This document shows positions 17,389 to 25,716 of a stretch of DNA of 41,665 nucleotides, piece by piece. The DNA comes from Candidatus Baldrarchaeota archaeon (GTDB lineage Archaea > Asgardarchaeota > Baldrarchaeia > Baldrarchaeales > DXJG01), in assembly GCA_030587435.1 (NCBI GenBank), contig JAUQZC010000162.1:1-41665 (forward strand), in the 5' to 3' direction. Under the pieces are notes generated by a model. That model was not told the DNA's origin. It saw only the letters and a program-made list of their open reading frames with translations, and ran no database searches. The translations under genes and the position numbers were made by a program. Position 1 is the first letter of the stretch, and every line of letters starts with the position of its first letter.

Positions 17389-18306
17389 TTATCTTTGGTG
17401 TCTAGACGCTTCTAAAGCTAATTTAAGTACCTCTATTCCTTCGTTAAGGGCAACAGGGATTTCCTTTGCGTAAAGGAATACTTCTAACTCTCTTTTTAAT
17501 GGTTCATATACTTTGAATGGCTTATAAGTTTCTTCTCTTCCCGCGCCGGGGAACTCAGCTACCTCATTTTTAAGGATTCTTAGCTCTTGTGATAAAAAGT
17601 CTATTTCAATAATACCTTCGCTTCCATAGACTCTTAGCTTTCTTTCCTTTGATGGAGTAAGCCAGTTTGCTTCTATTAAACATTTAACTCCATTATCAAA
17701 TTCTAAAATTATTATTGCTGCATCTTCAAACTCGTCGTTAGTAAAGTAGCTAACCATGCTATCCATTCTTTTAACTGAACCAAATAGATTGCGTAGTATG
17801 TACATATCGTGAAAGGCTAAATCCATGATAACACCTATGTTCCAAAATCTTCTAGGAAATCTACCTATTCGTCTAGCACTTGCCATGATCGGTTTTCCAA
17901 TAAATGGTAGACCTTTCTTAAGTCTTTCAAAAGCAGGGTTGAAAAGCTCTATAAAGCCAGGCATTATCCTAACATTATCGTAAGTAAGTAGTTTTTCAAC
18001 ATCCTCTACACGTGTGCCTAAGGGTTTTTCCATTAGAACATCTATTCCATGTTTTACAAAGTCCTCCGCTATCCTCGGAATATATTTCGGTGGAACCACT
18101 ATGCTGACAGCATCTAAGTCCTCATTTTTTATCATATCTTTGTAATCTACGTACCAGTTAACGTCGTATTTTTCTCCAAGAGTTTTAGCTTTTTCAGCAT
18201 CTATATCTGATACAGCAGTTAAATTCGAAATCTCTTTATAGACACGGCAATGTGCAGAGCCAAACCAGCCGCATCCAACAACACCTGTATTCTTCTTTGT
18301 ACTCAT
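17389..18306 (-). CDS. Gfo/Idh/MocA-family oxidoreductase
   Basis: 305 residues. The N-terminal Rossmann domain opens with VVGCGWFGSAHCRVY, followed by MEKPLGT near residue 96, the standard EKP motif. The C-terminal alpha/beta domain has GVIMDLAFHDMYILRNLFG, with the usual D-x3-HD. These enzymes use NAD(P) to oxidise or reduce sugars or inositol-like compounds; substrate unknown. ATG follows GGAGGAA... spacing is normal. It precedes the membrane protein/CinA pair on the same strand with a 34-base gap. Confidence 0.9.
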   Translation of the reverse strand: MSTKKNTGVVGCGWFGSAHCRVYKEISNLTAVSDIDAEKAKTLGEKYDVNWYVDYKDMIKNEDLDAVSIVVPPKYIPRIAEDFVKHGIDVLMEKPLGTRVEDVEKLLTYDNVRIMPGFIELFNPAFERLKKGLPFIGKPIMASARRIGRFPRRFWNIGVIMDLAFHDMYILRNLFGSVKRMDSMVSYFTNDEFEDAAIIILEFDNGVKCLIEANWLTPSKERKLRVYGSEGIIEIDFLSQELRILKNEVAEFPGAGREETYKPFKVYEPLKRELEVFLYAKEIPVALNEGIEVLKLALEASRHQR

Positions 18307-18344
18307 TGATTGTTCCTCCGGTTACTTCCGAAACGATAGTTCAC

Positions 18345-19190
18345 TTATCTAATTAACTTTATTGCGGCATATCCTACAACTTGACTGTAGTCGCGTGTAA
18401 TGTCGCCCGATGTGGCATATTTAATTAAAACTCCCTCTTTGGCACCTAAGAGTTTGGAAGCAACTATAGCTGAAGCAACAACACCATAACCACACATAGA
18501 AACCCTATATTTACTCACAGTTTCAAATAAGGCATCTTCATCAAGTTTCGTTATAGCTTCAATTACTTTACTATCCTTCTTAGACGCGGCTTCTTGTGAT
18601 TCATAGTGGGTAAAGTCGGTGCTAGCAATAATTACTCCGTCAATTCCTTGCAAGGCCGAAGCAATTGCTTGACCTAAATCTTTGCTTACCGAGAGTGTCT
18701 GAAGATTCATACAAATCGGAACAAATTCAAAGGATCCATAGATATATTGGAGAAATGGAATCTGAACTTCTAAACTATGCTCAAACATATGGCCGCTGTC
18801 ATCTTCCTCAGCATACTTACATTTCTCAACTATTTTACGAGCTATGTCTCCATTAATTTTAACTGTTCCAAGAGGGGTTTCCCAAGCGCCCTCAACCATC
18901 ACAGAAATAGATGCACCTAAACCTCTGTGATTAGGCCCTATAACAATGAACAATTCGGGCTTACCGTCTTGTGCAAGCTGATAAAAACCGTTAGCTGCTA
19001 CAGGACCACTATACATGTAGCCCGCGTGAGGTGAAACCAAAGTCACAATTTTTCGTTCGCCATTTTCATTAACTTCAGGGAGTTTTCCTGGCCCTAGTTC
19101 ATGTTTAAAACACCACTCAAGTCTCTTTAATAAGCTGTTTCTGTCTCCTTCGTAAAAAGTTCCAGCAACATACGGTCTTCTAATTTTCAA
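18345..19190 (-). CDS. Memo family protein (AmmeMemoRadiSam protein B-like)
   Basis: 281 residues. RRPYVAGTFYEGD, SPHAGYMYSGPVAANG, GPNHRGLG, STDFTHYE and MCGYGV are characteristic; the three histidines and the cysteine match the proposed metal/active site of human MEMO1. Structure resembles class III non-haem iron dioxygenases; the biochemical role in archaea is unknown, though an association with AMMECR1 and radical-SAM proteins is known. TTG start with the ribosome binding site GGAGGAATAG located in the end of the dut gene, two bases past its stop. Confidence 0.92.
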   Translation of the reverse strand: MKIRRPYVAGTFYEGDRNSLLKRLEWCFKHELGPGKLPEVNENGERKIVTLVSPHAGYMYSGPVAANGFYQLAQDGKPELFIVIGPNHRGLGASISVMVEGAWETPLGTVKINGDIARKIVEKCKYAEEDDSGHMFEHSLEVQIPFLQYIYGSFEFVPICMNLQTLSVSKDLGQAIASALQGIDGVIIASTDFTHYESQEAASKKDSKVIEAITKLDEDALFETVSKYRVSMCGYGVVASAIVASKLLGAKEGVLIKYATSGDITRDYSQVVGYAAIKLIR

Positions 19191-19192
19191 CT

Positions 19193-19687
19193 CTATTCCT
19201 CCTTTAATCCTTCACCTAAATATTCACCTTCATAACCTTTTTCTACTTTTTCCGACTTAATAAAAATAATCTGACCAATTCTAGCATTTTTACTAAGCTT
19301 TACTCCAAAGGGATTAAATACTACAAGTAATCCTACACCTCTTCCCTTATAACCTGAATCATAAAGAGCTGTGTGTAACGTTGCCCCCATTCTAAGCAGC
19401 GAAGATCTAGGAAGTACTAAAGCTACACAGTCTAAAGGGATTTCAACGCTTTCTCTATAACGTACTAAGTAAACACCAGGCTTTAAACTGTACCACTCAT
19501 CTTTTGGTCTTAATGGTTCCGTTCTAGGTATTTTTCTACGAGAATTATCAAAATCTAATGTGCCTCTTTCGCAAAACTGGTATATTTCACCTACGGTAAG
19601 ATCTATGCCATTTACCTGTTCCTGTAAACTTAAATCCACAAAACCGTAAACATATTTTTTCGCTTTTTCCCCCTTTATAACCGTCAA
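19193..19687 (-). CDS. dut: dUTP pyrophosphatase / dCTP deaminase family protein
   Basis: 164 residues. VALVLPRSSLLRMGATLHTA, LYDSGYKGRGVGLLVVFNP and ARIGQIIF are motifs of the trimeric dUTPase/DCD family. The shape is of the archaeal dUTPase kind, which converts dUTP to dUMP and keeps uracil out of DNA; deaminase or bifunctional action cannot be excluded without alignment. TTG start behind GGAGGAATATTGA. The gene leads a two-gene unit with the Memo gene. Confidence 0.85.
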   Translation of the reverse strand: MTVIKGEKAKKYVYGFVDLSLQEQVNGIDLTVGEIYQFCERGTLDFDNSRRKIPRTEPLRPKDEWYSLKPGVYLVRYRESVEIPLDCVALVLPRSSLLRMGATLHTALYDSGYKGRGVGLLVVFNPFGVKLSKNARIGQIIFIKSEKVEKGYEGEYLGEGLKEE

Positions 19688-19821
19688 TCAATATTCCTCC
19701 ACATACTCTACTTTAAATAAGTAATCAGGGCAATCTTTCTCTTTCTTAAAAACATTGATATTCATAAAATACTGCAAAACATAGAGAAAAGAAAAATAAA
19801 AAGTTGTTGACTTTACGCGTT

Positions 19822-21186
19822 TTATGTCATTGATAATTCTTCTGGCTTCATTTCTTTTTCAAGTGTCTTCTTTCCAAATCTAAGCCTAGCTACTAACACT
19901 TTTTCGGAAGAGTAGAACCAAGCTGCAATATAGATAAATACAACGGTTTCCACAGCCATGGCGATAATTCCTATAATAACTGAGAAATAGTTTCCGCTAA
20001 GTATTTGAAGCCCTGCAATCATCGGGTTTGTGAAAGGTATCAGTAAAAATGCCATAAGAAGCTCTTTACCTACGCCTCCCATTATCATAAATACTGATAT
20101 CATTCCCAGTATAATCATTGGTAGAAATATAAACGAGAGAAGAGCTTGGGCAGATCTTACATCCTCTGCAAACGCTGCGATTACAACCGTTATCGAAAGA
20201 CATGCAAGCAATGCAAGAAAAACTGTTACACCCAAAAGTATATATCCTTCAGTTGGTATCATGAGCCCAAGTTCTGCTAACTGCTCTGAACTTATAGGTA
20301 GTTCTTCAGTTGCCCCCATTATGGATGACATGTAGAAATTAAACCCTAACATGTATCCGATTGCACCTACGATTGAAATAATTATTGATCCAGTTAATTT
20401 TCCTACTAAGATCGTTGTTCTCTTAACTGGAAGCGACAATAATGTTTCAAGAGTTTTTTGCTCTTTTTCAGAGGCAACAGAAATTGCAGCAAACTGCACT
20501 GCCATCATCAACAAAAACATCACAGCAAGTGGTAGCATGAAGGCTTGAGAAAACATGAATCCCGCAATAGCCCCAGGAGGTACTCCCCTTATTTCTTTCC
20601 CCTTATAAACTGTGGTCGGGGAAGACATAACTGGATTAGTGACAAAATTAGGATCAGCATTTGGATCTATACTAAGTATTAAGTAATTAACAAGAACCTG
20701 TTTTAGAGTGTTGATTACCATGTTTACTCGTGCGCTACTTGTGGCTTCTCCGAATCCAATAGATCTTAGAACCATATAGACTTCTATGATTGCAGTTTTT
20801 TGGTTTGCTATACATTCACTAAAGTTTTCAGGTATAATGAGGAGAGCTGATATCGACTCATTTTCCACTAAATATTCTAATGCAACATCTTTAGAGGAAA
20901 TATTGTAATCATTTAAATAGATGATAGTTATGTTACTTTGTTTAAAGATTGCCATGAGACTAGGATCCTTAAACATTTGTTCCGCTAATGTTCCATTGTC
21001 CAAGTTTAGTACAGCTATATTTGTTGTTTGCACTTGTTTTGTAGATGATTCGATCATTGCACGCATTCCAAGTCCTAAAGCTGGAAACATTATAAGTGGA
21101 ACAAGAATCATTCCAAGGAACAGACGGGGGTCACGAAGTATTTCTTTAACTTCCTTCTTAACAATCGTTAGTAAAGCTTTAACCAT
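19822..21186 (-). CDS. ABC transporter permease (ABC-2 / NatB-like)
   Basis: 454 residues. A first membrane helix (DPRLFLGMILVPLIMFPALG) follows a cytoplasmic start with IVKKEVKEILRDPR, typical for ABC-2 permeases. A large extracytoplasmic domain (~40-205) precedes five helices between ~215 and ~430, with the motif SVASEKEQKTLETLLSLPVKRTTI (written here in part) just after the second helix. The C-terminal tail is basic. With the ATPase encoded 8 bases upstream in overlap it should form an export pump. The substrate, sodium, drug or lipid, cannot be told. Confidence 0.9.
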   Translation of the reverse strand: MVKALLTIVKKEVKEILRDPRLFLGMILVPLIMFPALGLGMRAMIESSTKQVQTTNIAVLNLDNGTLAEQMFKDPSLMAIFKQSNITIIYLNDYNISSKDVALEYLVENESISALLIIPENFSECIANQKTAIIEVYMVLRSIGFGEATSSARVNMVINTLKQVLVNYLILSIDPNADPNFVTNPVMSSPTTVYKGKEIRGVPPGAIAGFMFSQAFMLPLAVMFLLMMAVQFAAISVASEKEQKTLETLLSLPVKRTTILVGKLTGSIIISIVGAIGYMLGFNFYMSSIMGATEELPISSEQLAELGLMIPTEGYILLGVTVFLALLACLSITVVIAAFAEDVRSAQALLSFIFLPMIILGMISVFMIMGGVGKELLMAFLLIPFTNPMIAGLQILSGNYFSVIIGIIAMAVETVVFIYIAAWFYSSEKVLVARLRFGKKTLEKEMKPEELSMT

Positions 21187-21913
21187 GTTTGCTCACCACC
21201 ATAGCAAAAACTTCTTCCAGATTTAACGCACCATAATGGTCTTTTAGTTGAAGAGGATTACCTTCAACTAAAATTTTCCCCCTATTTATGAGTGCTATTC
21301 TATTACAAAGATATTCTACTTCTAACATGTTATGGCTTGAAAGTAAAATTGCTATCCCATATTTTTGAGCATATTCCTTGACAATTTTTCTAACGTGAAC
21401 AGCATGAATTACATCTAATCCAGCTGTTGGTTCATCTAAAATTGCAACCTTTGGTTTCACCATAAGGGCTCGAGCAACAAGCAACCTTCGTTTCATACCT
21501 TTACTATAGGTTTTAATTTTATCAGACAACCTTTTACCGAGACCAGAAATCCTAGCAGCTTCATTAACAAGTTCCTTTACTTCTTCTCCCGTTTCTGCAA
21601 CAAACGATGCCATGAATTCAAGGTATTCACGACCAGTAAGCTGGTTATAAGCTCCTGCTTCCTCCGGAAGGTAACTTATTATCTTACGTACCTCCTCAGC
21701 CTCTTTAACAACATCGTGACCAAATATTTTAGCTGTTCCAGAAGTTGGTCGTAGCAAAGTTGCAAGAATTCTTAGCGTAGTGGTTTTTCCTGCGCCATTA
21801 GGACCTATGAGCCCGTAGATCTCACCAGGTTGAACGGTAAAAGAAATTCCATTAACTGCGCGAATTTTCCCAAAAACCTTTACAAGATCGTTAACTTCTA
21901 CTGCCACGTTCAT
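21179..21913 (-). CDS. ABC transporter ATP-binding protein
   Basis: 244 residues from the ATG at 21913 behind AGGTGTTAAT; a longer frame to 21982 would add residues without family likeness. Walker A GPNGAGKTT, Q-loop YLPEEAG, signature YSKGMKRRL (in place of LSGGQ), Walker B VAILDEPTAGLD and switch SSHNMLE are all present, so ATP hydrolysis should be intact. It powers the permease at 19822-21186; the two genes overlap by 8 bases and are translated together. Confidence 0.95.
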   Translation of the reverse strand: MNVAVEVNDLVKVFGKIRAVNGISFTVQPGEIYGLIGPNGAGKTTTLRILATLLRPTSGTAKIFGHDVVKEAEEVRKIISYLPEEAGAYNQLTGREYLEFMASFVAETGEEVKELVNEAARISGLGKRLSDKIKTYSKGMKRRLLVARALMVKPKVAILDEPTAGLDVIHAVHVRKIVKEYAQKYGIAILLSSHNMLEVEYLCNRIALINRGKILVEGNPLQLKDHYGALNLEEVFAMVVSKHG

Positions 21914-22199
21914 ATTAACACCTCTGAAAGTATAGAAATAAAATATTGAACGATTAATAAGTTTATTGTCGTAAGTCGACATTACATATTAAGCTGTAAG
22001 GGAAAGAAAATTCAATTCCCTTTTTAATAATCAATAAAGTAAAACTTAGTAAATGTTTCTTGAGCAATTAATATTTCAAGCGTATAAAGTTCACTCTACA
22101 AATGGTGTATTAAATACATAAAATGTTTAATTTCGTTTTCCTAATATAGGTAAAAGTTTATTTTAATGTACGATGTTTTATTGTATGGAGGTAAAGTTT

Positions 22200-22565
22200 A
22201 TGGAAATTGAACTTCATGAAAGATATGCTGAAATGACTGCTTCCGTGTTTGATGCTGAAATTGAGCATGCAGATCCCCCCAAAAAAATAGGAAAAATAAA
22301 TGGCACAGAAATCTTCATAGCTAGAGGAAGACCAAAAGAAATCGAAGACATGAAAAAATTTGAAATCGAAGAAACATGTTGTCCCTATGCAGATAGACTT
22401 GGAGATGTTATAAAATCCCTTTTTGAAGATTTCCCTAACTTAAAATCCTATAAAACTGTTGTTATTATCCTCGAGCCTGAACATATATCTTATGAAACTG
22501 AAAAAGGTTTTACCAGACGGACTCACAGATTTGTGATAAAAGTCCAAGAAGTCAGAGTTAAATAA
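22200..22565 (+). CDS. acidic protein of unknown function
   Basis: 121 residues from the ATG at 22200, seven bases behind GGAGGT. Acidic, with MEIELHERYAEMTASVFDAE, strands IGKINGTEIFIARGRP and YKTVVIILEPEHI, and a CC pair (EETCCPYADRLG). No family recognised; a conserved-hypothetical archaeal protein is likely. It stands alone between the ABC operon and the acetyltransferase gene. Confidence 0.6.
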   Translation: MEIELHERYAEMTASVFDAEIEHADPPKKIGKINGTEIFIARGRPKEIEDMKKFEIEETCCPYADRLGDVIKSLFEDFPNLKSYKTVVIILEPEHISYETEKGFTRRTHRFVIKVQEVRVK

Positions 22566-22709
22566 CTCTAAATCGACAACACATTAATTTCCCTTCTTTT
22601 CTTTCCTTTTCATAAATTCTGCCATGTAAACCTTCCAGCTTTTAGATATATTTATAAATCACTTACTTCATATCTACCTCCACTTTTAAGAAAGCCGTGG
22701 TGAAAGATT

Positions 22710-23051
22710 TTGCTTAATACTACACGTGTAATCAGAGAAGAAAAGAAGATTGACGATTGCGTAAAAAGAGAATACAAGGTTTACGACGAATATGAAATAA
22801 GTATAATTGGATATGCTGCAGTACTAGTGGAGGAAAATATCGTTTATATAGGCGTTATAAATGTAAATAGGGACTATAGAGGTCATGGAATAGGTACAGC
22901 TATCCTCTTATCTATTCTAGAAGATTTCAGCGATAAAAAAATAGAGGTTGAAACATTTAGCTACCTTGTACCTTGGTATGAGAAACACGGCTTTAAACTT
23001 CTTAGTGAGAGTGGAAATATTTTTCACCTAGTACATCTACCGAGTTTATAA
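22710..23051 (+). CDS. small GNAT-family N-acetyltransferase
   Basis: 113 residues; TTG start behind GTGGTGA. The acetyl-CoA loop NRDYRGHGIGTAILLSILED fits R-x2-GxG/A with the preceding strand VYIGVINV, and VPWYEKHGFKLLSESG is the usual Y-x-x-x-GF end. At 113 residues it is a minimal GNAT, lacking some of the N-terminal helices. Substrate unknown. Its last 6 bases overlap the convergent gene. Confidence 0.8.
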   Translation: MLNTTRVIREEKKIDDCVKREYKVYDEYEISIIGYAAVLVEENIVYIGVINVNRDYRGHGIGTAILLSILEDFSDKKIEVETFSYLVPWYEKHGFKLLSESGNIFHLVHLPSL

Positions 23052-23693
23052 TCTTAGAACAACTATTTTTGTTTTTTCTGGCAAAGTTTCTTTAGTCACC
23101 TCGTATTCCGATGAATCGACCCTTTCCACATTCTCCTTGCCTTCCAGAAATGGCTCAACACCAGAAATGGGTAGGCTTAAACCACCTATTTTGAAATGCA
23201 TCGGTATGACAATCTTAGGCTTCAACATCTCAACAATTTCTGTAGCACCTTTTGCATCAATCGTATATGTTCCTCCAACAGGCACGAAAAGCACATCTAC
23301 ATCTCCGATTCTCTCTACTTGATCCGAAGTCAAAATATGACCGAGGTCACCTAAATGACAGAACCTAATACCATCTACTTCAAAGACGTAAATTACATTA
23401 CCGCCTCTCTCCCTACCTCTACTTTCATCGTGATACGAGTAAACTCCCCTAATTTTAACACCTTTTTCCTCCCATTCTCCACTTTTTTCCTTAAGTATGG
23501 TGGCGTCCTCCTTAGCAACAAATTTAACCCCGTTAGCATGGTCGAAGTGTCCATGACTTATTAACACGATATCCGCCGCTGACTTCGGTGCATGTAGACC
23601 TATTGACGACCCATCATGAGGATCTGTGACAATGGTAACATTCTCACCCCTTATTTCGAAACACGCATGACCCAACCATTTTATCTTGACCAT
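23046..23693 (-). CDS. UPF0173/UlaG-like metal-dependent hydrolase
   Basis: 215 residues, a small metallo-beta-lactamase fold protein. KIKWLGHACFEI, VTDPHDG, VLISHGHFDHANG (the HxHxDH metal site), CHLGDLGHIL, VPVGGTYTID and VIPMHFKI are the family marks. Physiological substrate unknown in archaea. ATG at 23693. It is convergent with the GNAT gene, overlapping by 6 bases. Confidence 0.92.
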   Translation of the reverse strand: MVKIKWLGHACFEIRGENVTIVTDPHDGSSIGLHAPKSAADIVLISHGHFDHANGVKFVAKEDATILKEKSGEWEEKGVKIRGVYSYHDESRGRERGGNVIYVFEVDGIRFCHLGDLGHILTSDQVERIGDVDVLFVPVGGTYTIDAKGATEIVEMLKPKIVIPMHFKIGGLSLPISGVEPFLEGKENVERVDSSEYEVTKETLPEKTKIVVLRL

Positions 23694-24024
23694 GTTCCAA
23701 TCCTCCCAACCTAATTCTATGTATACCCCTTAATGAATTTCTCCTATACAACTAATATTAGTGTTGTGGAGTATTCAAATGCTGTCTTTAACTTCATACA
23801 TTATTCATTTGTGCTTCTAAGGGTTCTAACCAGAAGATGAACTGTAACTGTCTAAAAGTAACGCTAATGGTTAACTGGTATAACTTATTATCAAATACGC
23901 TATCTGCTAGTCCAAAATAAGTTGTCTAGCTTAATCTTGCGACGCCAACTGGTTGCATTGTAGAGTTGATAATCGGAAAAATTAAATTGCACGAAATATT
24001 ACTACTTTAATGGAGGTGCAATAT
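23694..24024. other. intergenic stretch, nothing recognised
   Basis: Non-coding sequence between the divergent hydrolase and roadblock genes. I see no tRNA, stable RNA or repeat. It should contain both promoters. Confidence 0.5.
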
Positions 24025-24405
24025 TTGACTTTTGAAAACATAGAGAGACGAAGCGAACAAAGGGAGTCCCCAACTGCAAAAGGGAGTGAGCCCGTAATTC
24101 CCGCTGCTTTTAAAAGTGCCCTAGAAAATCTCTCATCGTTTAAAGGTGTTGAAGGAGTACTTGCAGTCGATGACGAGGGATTTCCTCTACAATCCACATT
24201 AAAGATAGAAAAAGCTGAAGCCCTATCAGCATTTATCAAAAGCTTTGCGACTCAGATAGAAAAACTTTCAGAGGAATTAGATCTGGGTGATGTAAGATTT
24301 GTTACTATAGACGCAGAAATAAATGGGCAAAACAAAGAAATACTGTTGGCCTTAGAAAAGGACATGTACTTATGTGTCCTCAGAAGTAAAGCCGGAGAAG
24401 AATAG
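24025..24405 (+). CDS. roadblock/LC7 domain protein (MglB-like)
   Basis: About 126 residues starting at the TTG at 24025 behind GGAGGTG; an ATG at 24010 overlaps the ribosome binding site. After a polar ~35-residue head the roadblock fold runs from PAAFKSALENLSSFKGVEGV through VLAVDDEGFPLQSTLK, a helix LSAFIKSFATQIEKLSEEL, strands VRFVTIDAEINGQNKEILLA and MYLCVLRSK. Roadblock proteins dimerise and act as platforms or regulators for small GTPases, MglB being the GAP of MglA. Its neighbour, ending 6 bases away on the other strand, is an MglA-like GTPase, so they are likely partners although not cotranscribed. Confidence 0.85.
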   Translation: MTFENIERRSEQRESPTAKGSEPVIPAAFKSALENLSSFKGVEGVLAVDDEGFPLQSTLKIEKAEALSAFIKSFATQIEKLSEELDLGDVRFVTIDAEINGQNKEILLALEKDMYLCVLRSKAGEE

Positions 24406-24411
24406 AACCGA

Positions 24412-24993
24412 TCAAAAATTATACAATTTCTTTAAAATTATCTCTCTGGCACATACCATAAAAGCCTTAGCTACTTCTTTCCCCCTAATTGCAACAGTTT
24501 CAACAACAGGGAAATCTTCTATATCAAGAATTCTTACAAGTTCTCTTTTCGACATGGCATCCCATACATCCTGTTTATTTAACATAAACACAATGGGTAC
24601 ATCCTTTCCTAATTTATCTCCGAGGATCTCTCTTATCTCTTTTAGACATTCTATATTGTCACGTAATCTCCGCCTGGAACTATCAACTACAAAAACTATA
24701 CCATCGACAGCGATCGTACCATCTTTGTCTCTAAGTAACGCCTGCCTAACAACACGATGTCTACGCGCACCAGCAACAGTAAAAACATCAAAAATCACAT
24801 TTTCAGTTGTACTAATTGGCAAGTAATCAAAAAACATTGTGCGACCATCAGGACTCTTCAATTCATGAAGTTTGCCCTTTTTCAATCCTTTGACATTCAT
24901 GTAAAGCCATCTTAAAGCAGTTGTTTTTCCACTCAATGTGGGGCCATAATAAACTATTTTGAAATGAATTCTCCCCTTACCATCCATTTTCAA
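24412..24993 (-). CDS. MglA/Arf-like small GTPase
   Basis: 193 residues (TTG at 24993, or ATG two codons later). G1 is GPTLSGKTT at 17-25; the G3 region is FTVAGARRHR at 71-80, close to TVPGQ of MglA proteins but with alanine in place of the usual glutamine after the glycine; G4 is NKQD at 139-142. The DxxG aspartate is absent, as in MglA, where threonine stands in that place. Such GTPases set polarity or regulate other proteins in bacteria and archaea. The neighbouring roadblock gene supports an MglA-MglB-like pair. The missing glutamine may change intrinsic hydrolysis. Confidence 0.85.
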   Translation of the reverse strand: MKMDGKGRIHFKIVYYGPTLSGKTTALRWLYMNVKGLKKGKLHELKSPDGRTMFFDYLPISTTENVIFDVFTVAGARRHRVVRQALLRDKDGTIAVDGIVFVVDSSRRRLRDNIECLKEIREILGDKLGKDVPIVFMLNKQDVWDAMSKRELVRILDIEDFPVVETVAIRGKEVAKAFMVCAREIILKKLYNF

Positions 24994-25358
24994 TCTTCAC
25001 ACCATCTATATGCAAATGTTAACTTAATTCAGCTCAAGGAGAGTTCATCTAACTATAATGGTGTTATATTGTCACACATATTTTGTCATGATTATTCTTA
25101 CCCAATAATTTAAAAATTTGCTTAAATTCATCGACAACGAAATTGTCTAGAAGCGTTTATGTTACTCTACCTAAAAGTAAAAGTCTTCAATAATTCTAAC
25201 ACCTGCGAAATAGAGGCACGTTTTGGACAAATTAAGATTTATAAACAATGTTGCTGAAAGTATATTTATCTAATGCGGTTAGAATCGCTATAACACTGCT
25301 AACCCCTCATTACAAACAGTTAGTTAGAACTTAAAAACGTAATTAGAGGGGGATAAAG
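24994..25358. other. intergenic stretch upstream of the longin gene
   Basis: AT-rich, without genes or clear stable RNA. It holds the promoters for the divergent GTPase and longin genes, with TATA-like AT runs near 25230-25275. The ribosome binding site GAGGGGG of the longin gene closes it. Confidence 0.4.
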
Positions 25359-25715
25359 ATTCCCTATGGCCTCTTCATTATAGAGTGGGACAGAGTTAAA
25401 GGTGCTAAATTAAGTCATAAAGTTCCCATAAGTGCTCCGATAGACAATTCAATTGCGGAGAGAATCATGTTAATGGGAAGTAGTCTAAAATCCCATGATC
25501 CAACGTTACTTCAAATAAGTAATTTACAAGTATTAGCATGTTTTGAAGGGGAAGGTACATCTAGAAAATGTCTCGGAGCTATATTAACATATGAGGAAAC
25601 AACGAAACTTGATAAATTCAAAAAAGAAGTCAAAACGTTAGCTGAGAAAATATTCACAGCTACAAATGTGGAGAAAGAGTTAAAAAAAATCCTTAAAAAA
25701 TTAAAAAATGTATAA
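25359..25715 (+). CDS. free-standing longin-domain protein, apparent ATT start
   Basis: Read from the ATT at 25359 the protein has 118 residues, a full longin domain. No ATG, GTG or TTG exists between the upstream in-frame stop (25344-25346) and 25467, which would cut off the first two strands. GAGGGGG ends six bases before the ATT. The N-terminus read from there, MPYGLFIIEWDRVKGAKL, aligns without gaps to MPKAIVLLYWDPIEGARI of the longin protein at 34156-35352 in the same locus (shared MP, WD, GA, then K and PI). Strands LQVLACFEGE and CLGAILTYE and a C-terminal helix complete the fold. Longin domains bind small GTPases or act in their regulation. A base error or a broken start is the alternative. 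It ends 1 base before the convergent surface-protein gene. Confidence 0.75.
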   Translation: MPYGLFIIEWDRVKGAKLSHKVPISAPIDNSIAERIMLMGSSLKSHDPTLLQISNLQVLACFEGEGTSRKCLGAILTYEETTKLDKFKKEVKTLAEKIFTATNVEKELKKILKKLKNV

Positions 25716-25716
25716 G

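Noticed and set aside
24412..24993. signal recognition or SRPRB-like GTPase
   Set aside because: The TVAG switch and roadblock neighbour fit MglA-like GTPases better; there is no membrane anchor.
25467..25715. short form of the longin protein from ATG 25467
   Set aside because: It would lack the first strands of the fold, while the 36 codons upstream match a longin N-terminus and have a strong ribosome binding site.
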